A stretch of 64,000 nt of DNA, taken from contig NZ_CP009516.1 of the NCBI RefSeq assembly GCF_000970285.1, positions 4,071,036 through 4,135,035 of the forward strand. The letters run 5' to 3'. This document shows, piece after piece, positions 22,610-33,700 of this stretch. The stretch is from Methanosarcina horonobensis HB-1 = JCM 15518. GTDB taxonomy: Archaea > Halobacteriota > Methanosarcinia > Methanosarcinales > Methanosarcinaceae. The position numbers and the translations under genes were made by a program. Within the stretch, counting starts at the first letter, position 1, and every line of letters starts with the position of its first letter. Below the pieces are notes generated by a model that saw only the letters and a program-made list of their open reading frames with translations, did no database searches and was not told where the DNA came from.

Positions 22610-24670
22610 TCAGACTGAAAAACCGCCTGAAGGCGGCATGATATCAAATGGGGCTGAAGCCCGAACGGCATTAACTATAGAATCTGCTTTTAAATTTTCA
22701 AGAGTCAGATAAGTGGCTCCAAGGGCTGCAGAGATTTGCCGTGCAAGCCCGAATTTTATCATACTGCTTTCCGTATCGATTACGGCAGATTGTATGCCTT
22801 CCTCCCTTAACCTGGAGGCAACTGTTTTTATTTCCTGAAGAGGAGATTCTCCGTTCATACTTACATTCGCCCTTCCGTCAGAGATCAGAACCATAAAAGG
22901 GCAGGTATCAGGATCACGCTGGAGTTCGGTTCTTATAACCTCATACCCTTTTACAAGGCCCCGGGAAAGAGGCGTTTTCCCTCCTGTGGGCATCTCCTGC
23001 AAATACTTCTGGGCCAGCTCGATACTGGATGTAGGAGGCAGCAACAGTTCCGCACTTTCTCCTTTAAAAGCGATAAGTCCGACTTTATCTCTTTTTTGGT
23101 AAGCGTCCATGAGCATTGAAAGGACCGCTCCTTTGGACGCAACCATACGCTGCCTAGCTCCCATGGAACCGCTTGCATCCACCACAAAGAGAACAAGGTT
23201 ACCGATCTTTTTCTCCCTGATCTTTTTTCTGAAATCGGATTCGTGAATTATTATGGAATTTCCGTTCTTTTCCCGTGTAATCTGGTAGGGAGCAGCTGCC
23301 CTCAGGGTAGCATCAAAAGCCAGATCCGAGGTTTTTTCATGGGGAATTGTACTCTTTATATACCTGCCCTGTTTGGAGCTGGTAAAAGTTTTACTGCGCC
23401 TGCCTGAACCTTTTCGATCAGCTCTGAGAAACTCAGGTGTCAATTGTTTTATCTGATAGCTCTCTCCCGTAGCAAAAATAGTCTCCGAAGAGGAGTCCGG
23501 ACGCTCATCTGTCTGGTTTTGTGAGCGCTCCGACTTCTGTTCTTCGGGTCTTTTATGCTGCTTCTCCTTATCTTCCTCGTGTTCCTTTTTCTGCTGTTCA
23601 TGTTTATTTTTCTCTTTCTCTTTTTCTTTCTGTTTTTCCCTGTGATTTTCAATGCTTTCGTCCAGCTTATCCTGTTTATCGGAATGGGAATCAAACGGCT
23701 TCCTGCGCATGCGGTGAGAAAGCACCAGTTCTGCAGCTTCTTTTACATCCTCTTCAAAGACATCGGTCCTCCCGTTAAAAGCCGCAAGAGTGATTGAGGT
23801 TTTCATCATTGTGATGTCTGCCCTGTGCCCGTCAACTCCCAGATCAACACAGATCTGGCTGATTAGCTCAAGCATACTATCCGAAATCCTGACCTCAGGA
23901 AGTAACTGCTTTGCATTAAGGATCTGCCCGCAAAGCTCAGTCTCAGCAGCCTGCCAGTTTGCTACAAAAGTTTCAGGATTTGCCTCATAACTGAGCCTGT
24001 ATTTTATAAGCTCCACCCTCCTGGATACATCACTGATTCCCTTTACATCTACACATAAACCGAAGCGGTCCAGTAATTGAGGTCTCAGTTCCCCTTCTTC
24101 AGGATTCATTGTGCCTACGAGTACAAAGTTCGCAGGATGGGAGTAAGAGATTCCCTCGCGTTCAATGGTATTTACTCCCATCGCCGCAGAATCAAGGAGC
24201 ACGTCTACAAGATGGTCATCCAGAAGGTTGATTTCGTCCACATACAGGATGCCCCTGTGTGCCATTGCAAGCACACCCGGCTCAAAACGTTTTTCCCCTT
24301 TCTTGATGGCATGCTCGATATCAAGAGTCCCTACAACTCTATCTTCAGTAGCACTTACGGGCAGATCAACAACCCTCATTTTTACCCGGGAAACTCTCAG
24401 GTTTCCGGCTTTTAGATTATCAAGGCATTCCTCGCACAGTTCATTTCGGTTATCAGGATTGCACCTGAATTTGCAGCCTTCAACCACTTCGATTTCAGGC
24501 AGGAGATTGGCAAGAGCCCTGACTGCAGTTGATTTGGCAGTGCCTTTTTCGCCCCTGATAAGGACTCCTCCCAGTTTCGGGTTGATGAGATTTAAGACCA
24601 GGGCTTTTTTCATTCTCTCCTGCCCGACTATAGCAGTAAAAGGGTAGACAGCAGTGTTGTGGTTCCTCAT
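22610..24670 (-). CDS. Fused ChlI/ChlD-type chelatase subunit (AAA+ plus VWA)
   Basis: 686 residues. Residues 1-330 are the AAA+ domain of the ChlI/BchI/CobS class: Walker [17 protein letters not shown], a cysteine insert [19 protein letters not shown], Walker [18 protein letters not shown]. Residues about 335-400 are a highly charged Lys/Glu linker. Residues 480-686 are a von Willebrand A domain with a MIDAS motif ([24 protein letters not shown]). In the chelatase family the AAA+/VWA pair drives metal insertion by a large H/CobN subunit, and cobN lies in the same cluster. It starts 18 bases after the S-layer-domain gene, so the two are probably cotranscribed. The metal (Co versus Mg) is inferred from CobN. 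Confidence 0.9.
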   Translation of the reverse strand: MRNHNTAVYPFTAIVGQERMKKALVLNLINPKLGGVLIRGEKGTAKSTAVRALANLLPEIEVVEGCKFRCNPDNRNELCEECLDNLKAGNLRVSRVKMRVVDLPVSATEDRVVGTLDIEHAIKKGEKRFEPGVLAMAHRGILYVDEINLLDDHLVDVLLDSAAMGVNTIEREGISYSHPANFVLVGTMNPEEGELRPQLLDRFGLCVDVKGISDVSRRVELIKYRLSYEANPETFVANWQAAETELCGQILNAKQLLPEVRISDSMLELISQICVDLGVDGHRADITMMKTSITLAAFNGRTDVFEEDVKEAAELVLSHRMRRKPFDSHSDKQDKLDESIENHREKQKEKEKEKNKHEQQKKEHEEDKEKQHKRPEEQKSERSQNQTDERPDSSSETIFATGESYQIKQLTPEFLRADRKGSGRRSKTFTSSKQGRYIKSTIPHEKTSDLAFDATLRAAAPYQITREKNGNSIIIHESDFRKKIREKKIGNLVLFVVDASGSMGARQRMVASKGAVLSMLMDAYQKRDKVGLIAFKGESAELLLPPTSSIELAQKYLQEMPTGGKTPLSRGLVKGYEVIRTELQRDPDTCPFMVLISDGRANVSMNGESPLQEIKTVASRLREEGIQSAVIDTESSMIKFGLARQISAALGATYLTLENLKADSIVNAVRASAPFDIMPPSGGFSV

Positions 24671-24688
24671 GGTTTTGCCTCAGCGAGT

Positions 24689-26515
24689 TCAAACTCCTAC
24701 CAGGTATTCTTCAACACTTATGGCAGGTATGGACCAGCTTGAAACGGATGGAAGGATGGACTCCACGTTTTCTACCTTATTCATGTAAGGATAGAAGGTC
24801 ACGTAGAGATTCCCCGAAGTCTTCTTTTCAAACCGTCCAATCCAGATTTCTTCAGTTACATTGATGTCCGAACCGGACCAGACCTCATGCTTATTTTCAA
24901 GCCTGAGTTTTGGATAAGTCTCAACAACAGTGAGCTGTCCAAGTTTTTTTCCATAACCCAATTCAAGCGGGCTGTCAGAGAAATGCAGAAGATATTTCAG
25001 ACTAACAGCAGAAAGCTCCCCTCCCTGCATGACGCTGTCGACATACACGGAAAAGAGGGGCACTTCAATACCATTTAATTCTTTTTTGTAGAGGAAAGTG
25101 TGAGTTCCCAGATCAGCCGATTTACCGGGAGAGATAATGCTTGAATAAACCGGAAGGTTGTTCCTGGAAAGAGTAAGGCAGGCATTATCCGAATCCAGAT
25201 CGGTAACTTCCAGAGTATATCCTTCTTTCAGGTTATATTCTTCATCAGGATAGAGTATTTTATCATCCTCTTCCAGAAGGATATTCACAATTCCCTGATC
25301 AGTGCCAAAATACGCGTATTTTTTACCATCCCAACCTAACATGGAATATCCCTGATTGAACCATTCTTCTTGATAATCCATCATCTCCGGGTTTTTATAT
25401 GCAATTTTAACAGGTAGGGATTCATAAACCAGGCCTCCTTCAGGGATCCAGTCGTTTCCGGCATCAAGGGACATCTCAAGGCTTTCGGTACTGAGGTCGT
25501 ATTCAGGGTCATAGAAGAGCATACCAAAAGAATCAGCTGTCCAGTTGCAGGAATCAGGAGAGGAGTCAGAACGGTTTACAGTCAGGGAAGTTCCCCTGAT
25601 TTTATACGATGTTATAGTATCCTTGGTCATGTTGTAAGAACACGCTCGATATACAGTATCAGCAACCCTTAAATCAATCAGGTCGTCAAGGATGGTGACA
25701 TAATCTGCGAGATGCATCCTTACAGGTGCGCTATTTTTCAACTCGATACTCTTGTTTGTAACGGCAGTGACTTCGAACTTGCCGTACTCATCTCCTTTTT
25801 CGATCTTACGAGGTACATCCGAGTAATGGTTTACGCTTTTAAGGCGCACAATGGGATCCTTGCTGTCAAGAACCTTTTCCAGAGTTCCTTCCAGGATCAC
25901 ATATTCTGTACCGTCGACCTCTGTCGTGAAGTTAAACTTCGATCCTTCTTCTACGGTTTTCGTAGTAACGGATGTGGAATTTTTCTGGAGCTCAAGCAGG
26001 GCGTAGTTTCCGTTTATACCCTGAAGCACCAGTTTACAGCCGTTTCCGAGATCAAAATCATTCCCCCGTTGAAGATCACGGCTTCCGGAACTGATAAGGC
26101 TTTCACTGAGCATCCCGTCCTCAAGAACCTTGTATTTCTTCCCGAAAAAAGCAGTTGAACCGGAAGTGATTTTTGAAGTATAAATTGCGTCCCCCGTGTC
26201 AATAAAACCGTCTTCCGAAAAAGTAAGTTCAAGAGACTCATAGTATGTCCCGGAGGTGGTTGAATAATAAAATCCCGAACAGTTTTCTGCATTGAGAATA
26301 TGATGATCTCCTTTTGCAATGCTTATAAGCTGACCTCGCTGTTCAATAGCACCTTCTACAGGAATGATAATACATAAAACTACAAGTAGGAAAAAAACTA
26401 CATGCTTGATTTGTAAAATAACATGATTATCATCAATAGTACCCATAATAATTGCAACTTTAGTATTACTAATTAACTTTTTCGATTTTATATTCTGAAA
26501 ATAAAAGTTGTCCAT
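24689..26515 (-). CDS. Secreted S-layer duplication-domain protein
   Basis: 608 residues from the first ATG. An internal ATG at 26446 gives 585 residues starting MGTIDDNHVILQIKH, directly before the signal-peptide helix VVFFLLVVLCIIIPVEG, and is the likelier start. The mature part contains two copies of the Methanosarcina S-layer duplication domain (about residues 65-300 and 305-560), with the characteristic segment CNWTADSFGMLFYDPEYDLS. Unlike the major S-layer protein of the genus, no C-terminal membrane anchor is visible, so it may be released or held by the lattice. Placement 18 bases upstream of the chelatase gene suggests a role in metal or corrinoid handling at the surface; this is inference. 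Confidence 0.8.
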   Translation of the reverse strand: MDNFYFQNIKSKKLISNTKVAIIMGTIDDNHVILQIKHVVFFLLVVLCIIIPVEGAIEQRGQLISIAKGDHHILNAENCSGFYYSTTSGTYYESLELTFSEDGFIDTGDAIYTSKITSGSTAFFGKKYKVLEDGMLSESLISSGSRDLQRGNDFDLGNGCKLVLQGINGNYALLELQKNSTSVTTKTVEEGSKFNFTTEVDGTEYVILEGTLEKVLDSKDPIVRLKSVNHYSDVPRKIEKGDEYGKFEVTAVTNKSIELKNSAPVRMHLADYVTILDDLIDLRVADTVYRACSYNMTKDTITSYKIRGTSLTVNRSDSSPDSCNWTADSFGMLFYDPEYDLSTESLEMSLDAGNDWIPEGGLVYESLPVKIAYKNPEMMDYQEEWFNQGYSMLGWDGKKYAYFGTDQGIVNILLEEDDKILYPDEEYNLKEGYTLEVTDLDSDNACLTLSRNNLPVYSSIISPGKSADLGTHTFLYKKELNGIEVPLFSVYVDSVMQGGELSAVSLKYLLHFSDSPLELGYGKKLGQLTVVETYPKLRLENKHEVWSGSDINVTEEIWIGRFEKKTSGNLYVTFYPYMNKVENVESILPSVSSWSIPAISVEEYLVGV

Positions 26516-26785
26516 GAAAAAAATAAATTAAAGTTAAATCCAGATTAAACTTTTCATTTCTTTTCCGTTTGAAACATGGAAATTCATTGTAACCCATAGA
26601 TAGTGAAAATCAGGAAGAACAGACTAGAAAAGTAATGTGAGACAAAAGTCAGGAGAATCTGGAATTCATTTTTTAGTAAATATAATTTTTAGAATTAGCC
26701 CTAATTAGTAATCATATATTTAAAAAAAGTATGACTATATTTGTAAAATTAAAGTTTATTTCGAAATATTTATTAACTCCAAGAC

Positions 26786-27394
26786 ATGGATATATTTTTT
26801 ATGCCTTCAGGAAAAAGTGCTGTGATAGGATTTACATTTCTGCTCTTTGCAGTTCTGGCAATATTCTATTTTCAAACAGCATCAACTGAAAAGATAGTTT
26901 ATGAGGAAAATTTTGAAGATAGTTCAGGGCTTGAAGGAGACTTCCTCAGATGCGAAGACAGCACACTTTACCTTGACACTCAAAATTCTGCACAGACTGC
27001 AGAAGGAGTATGGGATAAAAACGTAAGCCTGTCTCCAGGAAGGATTTCCTGGAACTGGAACGGGCAGGATACGGATAACTTCAGCCTCTGGTTAAAGGTC
27101 ACATTCAGCGACCATAAGTCCATTTATTATGTTGCAGCAGGGAGCAGAAATCCACAGTCTGAAGGTGAGTTTTACCGGGACAGTGAAAGCCGGCGGCGAT
27201 TTTCTCCTTCTATTGTAATAGCCGGGATTCCGATGGGTCTGGTTGAAAGAGATCTTACTGAAGACTATACCAGGTACTGCGGCCCCGTTGAAAATGTAAG
27301 GGTTGTAAAGTTGAGCGCAGGTTTTGGAGACAACAGTGTCCTGCAAAGGAACATTTTGAGAATATCAGACCTGAAGATTTACAGCCAAGCATGA
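26786..27394 (+). CDS. Membrane-anchored protein of unknown function
   Basis: 202 residues. One N-terminal hydrophobic helix (SAVIGFTFLLFAVLAIFYF) anchors an otherwise soluble, beta-rich outer domain (for example NFEDSSGLEGDFLRCEDSTL; ISWNWNGQDTDNFSLWLKV). Tryptophan- and aspartate-rich strands resemble carbohydrate-binding or laminin-G-like sandwiches, but I cannot assign a family. It opens the rightward arm of the divergent cluster, ahead of the two propeller lipoproteins. A/T-rich TATA-like sequence lies around 26716-26725. Confidence 0.65.
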   Translation: MDIFFMPSGKSAVIGFTFLLFAVLAIFYFQTASTEKIVYEENFEDSSGLEGDFLRCEDSTLYLDTQNSAQTAEGVWDKNVSLSPGRISWNWNGQDTDNFSLWLKVTFSDHKSIYYVAAGSRNPQSEGEFYRDSESRRRFSPSIVIAGIPMGLVERDLTEDYTRYCGPVENVRVVKLSAGFGDNSVLQRNILRISDLKIYSQA

Positions 27395-27432
27395 ATTAAT
27401 CGAAAAAGCCTGAAAGCCAGAGGAACCCGAAT

Positions 27433-28962
27433 ATGAAAAAGAGCAATGTAGCATTGATACCTGTATTTACACTTATTACACTTATTTTTTTAGTATGTTC
27501 CGGATGTGTATCTTCCGATATAATATCTTCCGAGAGCGTATCTTCAGATAATGCTTCTTCTGATGAAGACGACGGAAGTGCAGGAGAGAGCTCAGGCAGT
27601 GAGCCGAATCAGGGAAACACGGCATCTTATGAAAAGTCTTCACCTTACCTTTATTGGGAGTATGAACTTGGAGATGTAGCTCCTGAAAACATAAGTGAAG
27701 GCAGGTCAAACGTTCAGGACTGCATAAAGTATACTGCTGACGGAAAATATGTAGCAGTAGGGACAGGAAAAAACCTGACTGTTCTTGACGTTACAGGTAA
27801 AAATGTGCTCTGGAAAAAAACTCTCAAAGGAAATATCTCAGACCTTTCTTTTTCAAAAGACGGGAAGTACCTTCTTGCAGGAGAGAGGAGCACTGACGGC
27901 TACATATATTCCATGGATGCCATCACGGGGGAAGAAATCAGCAGCTACAGGACAGCAGATGACCTGGGAACCGGCACGAACCCAAGAAATCAGCCCTGCA
28001 TATACAGAATAACAACTGCTGATGACGCTGTATACATTGCAGCAGGAAGATACTGGAAAGATCCAGGGTATGGGCTGGCTTCGAGAGTTTACAGGTTCAG
28101 CCCTGACGGTACTCTATCCTGGAAACTCCCTGCGGCAGGAAATTATGACCTGAGTGTAAACTGGATTGATTCAAGCCAGGATGGAAAAAACGTGGTTTTT
28201 TCAACAGGGGACTGGACGAATTCCCTTGAAACCGGTGCAGTTATCTACTCCATTGACAAAAACGGAAATCTGCGCTGGAAATATGAAATCCCGCCTCTGA
28301 GACCTTATTTTGTATCTACAGCCATCTGGCACGGACTTGATATTTCAGACGACGGATCCATGATAACTGCCTATACAGGAGACGGAAGAAATTACCTGTT
28401 TTATGACTCCGAGATGAGAGGACCCGGAGACGGCAAATCCGAGTGGCACTTTGAGAAATATCAGTCCAACGTGACAGCTCCGGAAGAGCTTGAAGGGAGT
28501 GTCATCTATACTTACGGTGAAAACGCAAAAATCGCGACTGAAAGTGAAATATTCTATCTGACAGGAGCTACTCTTCCTGCATATTATCCCGGAAATGTCC
28601 CTATGGCCCATCCCCTTGAAAATTCTCTCGTATCGTGCGATGTGGAGACAGGAGAAACTTCCTGGACCTATAGCCTGGGAGGGCGCTGCACAGGGATTTT
28701 CTTCTCTCCGGATATGAGGTTCCTTGTCCTGCCGGTCGGAAAAGATACGTCATCAGGCAATACTCAGTTCCACGGAATCCATGCATTTGATTCCCGGAAG
28801 TCCGGGAACGGGAATTCAAAGCTGCTCTGGAAATTCAATACCGAAGGAGTTGTTGTGAATGCTGCGATTTCTTCAGACTGTACCGTAGCTGCAGTTGAAG
28901 TCCCTCTGAAGCTCAAAAGTGGAGATGTAACCGGAAAACACAGGTTAATAATTGTCAGGTGA
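27433..28962 (+). CDS. Beta-propeller lipoprotein (PQQ/WD40-like), copy 1
   Basis: 509 residues. The signal peptide ends in a lipobox (FLVCSGC), followed by a Ser/Asp/Glu-rich linker of about 50 residues. The rest is a repeat domain with strand pairs such as CIKYTADGKYVAVGTGKNLT, DLSFSKDGKYLLAGERS and TGEEISSYR. Tryptophans at regular spacing (LSWKLP, LRWKYE, TSWTYS, LLWKFN) mark PQQ-like or WD40-like blades. It is an extracellular lipid-anchored propeller. It is paralogous with the next gene, which it overlaps or abuts. Function is unknown; the position before cobN suggests binding of a metal complex or corrinoid. Confidence 0.8.
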   Translation: MKKSNVALIPVFTLITLIFLVCSGCVSSDIISSESVSSDNASSDEDDGSAGESSGSEPNQGNTASYEKSSPYLYWEYELGDVAPENISEGRSNVQDCIKYTADGKYVAVGTGKNLTVLDVTGKNVLWKKTLKGNISDLSFSKDGKYLLAGERSTDGYIYSMDAITGEEISSYRTADDLGTGTNPRNQPCIYRITTADDAVYIAAGRYWKDPGYGLASRVYRFSPDGTLSWKLPAAGNYDLSVNWIDSSQDGKNVVFSTGDWTNSLETGAVIYSIDKNGNLRWKYEIPPLRPYFVSTAIWHGLDISDDGSMITAYTGDGRNYLFYDSEMRGPGDGKSEWHFEKYQSNVTAPEELEGSVIYTYGENAKIATESEIFYLTGATLPAYYPGNVPMAHPLENSLVSCDVETGETSWTYSLGGRCTGIFFSPDMRFLVLPVGKDTSSGNTQFHGIHAFDSRKSGNGNSKLLWKFNTEGVVVNAAISSDCTVAAVEVPLKLKSGDVTGKHRLIIVR

Positions 28963-28966
28963 GAGA

Positions 28967-30706
28967 ATGAAATGGAAACCTTTGATAGTCCTGCTTATTG
29001 TAATTATAATGGCTTCCGGATGTGCTGAAAAAACCCAGGAGTCCGATAGCAATGCATCATTTCAGGATTCGGAATCCGGGATAGAGAGTTCGCAGAATAC
29101 GCAGGAGACAGGTAACTCCGAAGGCAATTCCGGAGCAGGGAAGCTTATAGACTCGGTAGTCTTCTCAAGAACCGGAGCTCTGCTTACCCTGAAAAGTGAG
29201 GCAGAGATCTCGGAAATCAGGGTTTACTCAGACAATGAGCAGATAGCTTCTATGGAGATTGGAAAAACCGAAGACCAGGCCTTTGCATCTTTTGACTGGA
29301 GTCCTGAAACCCGGTACAGGTTTGAGGTAATAACAGGCTCAGGGATATCAAGCGAGATTGAAGTATATGCTCCGGGAAAACCTGCTCTGAAAGAGGAATA
29401 TACCATAAAACTTGAGGACGTAACTCCAGGAGATATCGAAAAAACCTCAACAAATATAAAAGGAACAGCGAAATTTTCTCCGGATAGCAAATACCTTGCC
29501 GTCGGGACTCATGGAGGCTCTCTGAAACTTATAAAGCTTGCAACAGGAGAAAAGGTCTGGGAAAAGCAGCTCGTTAAAGGGATAGCCGATGCAAGAATCG
29601 CGGACATAGAGTTTTCGGAGGATGGAAAATACCTTATTGTGGGAGAAGAGAGCCCGGATGCTTTTCTCTATTGTTTTGACGTTAACGGCACTGAAATCTG
29701 GAAATCTGGAGCAGGGGAAGAGCTTGGTTCGGACCTGAAGTACATGCCTGCTATGAAAAAGATAAAACTTGATTCGGAAGGGAATATTTATGTCGCTGCC
29801 AGCAGGGCCTGCGGCTATATTGGTGAGAAATACAAGTACCTGGGACGGGTTTATTCCTTTGACTCCGAAGGCAATCTGCGCTGGAAATTCCCGGAATCCG
29901 AACTCATGGACTCGGGAGTTACATGGATTGATGCCACCCCTGATGGGAAATACGCTGTCTTTGGCACCACCTGTTTTACAGAGACAGATAAATGGAGAGA
30001 AGGCACTGTTCATGTCCTGAACGGAAATACGGGAGAAGAACACTGGAGATACCAGATCCAGCCGGTTAAACCGTTTTTTGACTACTCTGCAATATGGTAC
30101 AGCACACAGATTACTCCTGACGGGGAAAAGCTAATAACAATGACAAGCGATGGCAGGGCATTTTTATTCAATAATTCCGAGATCATCGAAACCGGAACCC
30201 CGGAAATAGCATGGGAGCAGAACATCTCAACCCCGATAGTCGTAAGTGGAGTCCCTATTTACGGCAGTGCGAATTATGCTTACATTGTCAATGATACCCT
30301 GATCTTTTCGATAGGCAGTACCTTCTCCAAAGACAAGAATAAGGATGCTCCGTTTGAACACCCCAGTGGAAACAGCCTTTTTGCCTATGATTATGAAGGC
30401 AACCTACTCTGGAAATGGAAAATTGACGGCTATGCAGGAGAGTGTGCAAGAAACGACCGCTATCTTGTGATCCCGCTTGCTCAGAACCTGGTAACGGAGG
30501 ACAGAAGCGTACACGGAGTATATGTCTTTGACGTATCAAAAAGCGGAGGTGCAAGTTCGAGGCTCATCCAGACTTACAATACGGAAGGGATCACAGTTTC
30601 TGCCGATATCTCGCCTGACGGCAGGTATATTGCAGCCCTCGAAGCTCCTGGAAGGCTTGAGGACGGGACCGTGCTCGGAGAATATAAAGTGCATGTTCTT
30701 ACCTGA
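28967..30706 (+). CDS. Beta-propeller lipoprotein (PQQ/WD40-like), copy 2
   Basis: 579 residues from ATG 28967, chosen because GGTGA of the preceding stop region gives a ribosome-binding site; an ATG-less upstream start at 28952 is less likely. Lipobox IIMASGC. An extra domain of about 110 residues (residues 50-160, containing IRVYSDNEQIASMEIG) precedes the propeller. The propeller shares blocks with copy 1, such as FSEDGKYLIVGEESPDAFLY and NLRWKFPE. It is probably surface-exposed and lipid-anchored. The stop lies 9 bases before cobN, so the three genes are likely one transcript. Confidence 0.8.
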   Translation: MKWKPLIVLLIVIIMASGCAEKTQESDSNASFQDSESGIESSQNTQETGNSEGNSGAGKLIDSVVFSRTGALLTLKSEAEISEIRVYSDNEQIASMEIGKTEDQAFASFDWSPETRYRFEVITGSGISSEIEVYAPGKPALKEEYTIKLEDVTPGDIEKTSTNIKGTAKFSPDSKYLAVGTHGGSLKLIKLATGEKVWEKQLVKGIADARIADIEFSEDGKYLIVGEESPDAFLYCFDVNGTEIWKSGAGEELGSDLKYMPAMKKIKLDSEGNIYVAASRACGYIGEKYKYLGRVYSFDSEGNLRWKFPESELMDSGVTWIDATPDGKYAVFGTTCFTETDKWREGTVHVLNGNTGEEHWRYQIQPVKPFFDYSAIWYSTQITPDGEKLITMTSDGRAFLFNNSEIIETGTPEIAWEQNISTPIVVSGVPIYGSANYAYIVNDTLIFSIGSTFSKDKNKDAPFEHPSGNSLFAYDYEGNLLWKWKIDGYAGECARNDRYLVIPLAQNLVTEDRSVHGVYVFDVSKSGGASSRLIQTYNTEGITVSADISPDGRYIAALEAPGRLEDGTVLGEYKVHVLT

Positions 30707-30715
30707 GGGGAAAGT

Positions 30716-33700
30716 ATGAAAATTGTTTCAGTAACCTGGAATTCCTACATTCCCACCCTTCTCAGGGCAGCAGAGGAGCTTGGAATTGAGCTTGAGGCTT
30801 ACTACTCAAAAATCCTGGAAGAAAGACCCGAAGAAGCTGAAAGCGTGCTCTCCGCGTGCGAGCATGCTGATGCTATTTTTCTCTACCATATAGCCAATCC
30901 TTTCTGGGAAGATTTTTATAAAAGGCTTGAACCTCTAAAAACAAGGATACCTGTAATCTGTGTAGGGAGCAACCCCTCAAGTTTCACTCTTTCTTCGGTA
31001 AAACTCGAGATCGCAGCCACCTGTTTTTCATACATGATCTATGGAGGGGAAGAAAACTTTGGCAGCATGCTCAGATACCTCTTAAAAGAGGTATTCGGGG
31101 CTGAAATAGAAGCAAAACCTCCGAAAAAAATACCCTGGGACGGGATCTATCACCCGGGTGCAGGAGAAATGTTCTCAAACCTTCAGGAGTACCTTAACTG
31201 GTACGGACCTCTGAAGGATAAAACCGTAGGGATGCTCATCTCAAGGACTTCCTGGGTAAACAATGAACTTGAGATTGAGAAAACTCTCATAAAACAATTT
31301 GAAAACTCAGGACTTTCTGTTATTCCTGTTTTTGCGTACTCTCTGAAAGATGAAGAGCTGGGAAGCAGGAGCATGGAGGAGGTCATGGAATCTTATTTTA
31401 TAAAAGACGGCAGACCAGTTATAGACTGCCTTGTGAAACTCTCTCCTTTCTTTATTGCCAGCAGCAAGGCGAAAGAAAGAGATACTTCATGCGCAGCAAA
31501 GGGCATAGAAATATTGAAAAAACTTGATGTTCCTGTGTTCCAGCCCGTAATTTCACACTACATGACCGTTGAGCAGTGGCAGGAATCTAACGGGTTAAGC
31601 ACTGAGATCGGCTGGAGTGTGGCTTTGCCCGAGTTTGAGGGCGGGATCGAGCCTATAATAATAGGTGCGGGCAAAGTGGAAGGAGACTACATGAGTCGTT
31701 TTCCTATCCAGGACCGCTGCTCAAAACTTGCATCAAGAGTTTTGAAATGGATAGAACTCAGGAAAAAACCGGTTAACCGGAGAAAAGTTGCATTTATCCT
31801 TCATAACAGGCCCTGTACAGGGGTTGAAGGTTCGGTAGGTGATGCTGCAAACCTTGATTCCCTTGAAAGTATGGCCAGAATCCTGAACCGAATGCATAAG
31901 GCAGGCTATGATGTCAATCCGCCCCTGAACGGAAAAGATCTTATTGAGACCATCCTTAGCAGAAAAGCAATTTCCGAATTCAGATGGACTCCCATAAACG
32001 AGATAGTAAAGAACGGGGGAGCTCTCGCTTTTGTGGAAAAAGAAGAATATGAGAAGTTTTTCAACACCCTGAGTCCGGGTGTAAGGCAGAGGATAATTGA
32101 TAGCTGGGGTAACCCTCCCGGAGAAGAAGTCAATGGCATCCCTGCTGCAATGGTTTACGAAAACAGGATAGTTGTCACAGGGGTTCAGTATGAAAATGCT
32201 GTGGTCTGCGTACAGCCAAAGCGCGGATGTGCAGGTGCCAGGTGTGACGGAAAGGTCTGCAAGATCCTTCACGACCCTGATGTCCCTCCAACTCACCAGT
32301 ACCTTGCGACCTACAGGTACCTTGAGAACACCTTTGGAGCCGACGTGCTCGTGCATGTAGGGACACACGGCAACCTTGAGTTCCTGCCCGGAAAAGGAGT
32401 GGGGCTTTCGGAGGACTGTTATCCTGACATAGGAATTGGAACGATTCCTCACCTTTATATTTACAATTCCGATAACCCTCCCGAAGGCACGATTGCCAAA
32501 CGCCGGAGCCTTGCCTGCCTGATCGACCATATGCAGACAGTTATGACCGCAGGGGGGCTTTATGAAAATCTTGCAGAACTTGACAGGCTGCTCGGAGAAT
32601 ACGAGCAGGTAAAACACGATAAAGGCAGGACGCATGCTTTAAAGCACCTGATCCTTGATGAGATTAAAAAATCGAATCTTGACTCCGAGATTAAAGCCGA
32701 CCACGAAACTCCTTTTGATGAAATTATAAAAAAAGCGCATGAAGCCCTTGGAATGATAAGGAACAGCCAGATCCATCACGGAATGCACATCTTCGGACAG
32801 CTTCCTGAAGGCGAGAAAAAAGTTGAGTTCATAAACTCCATTTTAAGGTATGATGACCGGGAAAGTGTGGGAAACAGGGTTTCCATCCGAAGGCTGATCG
32901 CAGAGCTTCTGGGGCTTGATCTTGACGAACTGCTCTCTGACCAGAGCCGTATTTCAGAGAATGGGAAATCTAACGGGCAGAGGCTTGAAGAAATTGATTC
33001 TCTTTCAAAAGACTTTATCAGGACATTCATAAATAATCAGGAAAAAGAGCCGCCCTCGATAATCAGAGAAATCTTTACAGGGCAGAACTTTACAGAACAA
33101 AATGTTACAGGACAGGGCATAAATCCTGTCATTTCTCAGGAAGCTGCTGCAATCTGTAAAAGAATTATCGACCTTGAGTCAAGAATTGATGCCTCTCTTG
33201 AGATTGAAGCTCTTTTGCATGGCTTTGAAGGAGGATACATCCCTGCCGGCCCTTCCGGGCTTATAATGCGCGGAAGAGAGGACGTACTGCCTACAGGCAG
33301 GAACTTTTATTCGCTTGACCCGAGGAGGGTTCCGACAAAAGCTGCATGGAGAGTTGGACAGCAACTTTCGGGGGTTTTGATTAACAAGCACCTTAGAGAC
33401 GAGAACCGCTACCCTGAAAATGTTGGCTTTTACTGGATGGCAAATGATGTTATGTGGGCTGACGGAGAAGGCATGGCACAGATGATGAGCCTGCTCGGGG
33501 TCGAACCGGTCTGGCTCAGCAACGGGCATCTTAAAGGGTTCTCAATTATTCCGCTTAAAGAGTTGGGTAGGCCCAGAATTGATGTTACGGTCAGGGTTTC
33601 AGGAATCCTCAGGGACAATTTCCCTAACTGTCTGGAGGTTATAGACGAGGCTATCCAGGCTGTAGCCTCTCTTGACGAACCTGAGGAGATGAACTACCCG

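Noticed and set aside
23555-23797. Hydrophobic plus-strand ORF opposite the chelatase linker
   Set aside because: The Leu/Phe-rich translation is the antisense of the Lys/Glu-rich linker of the chelatase subunit.
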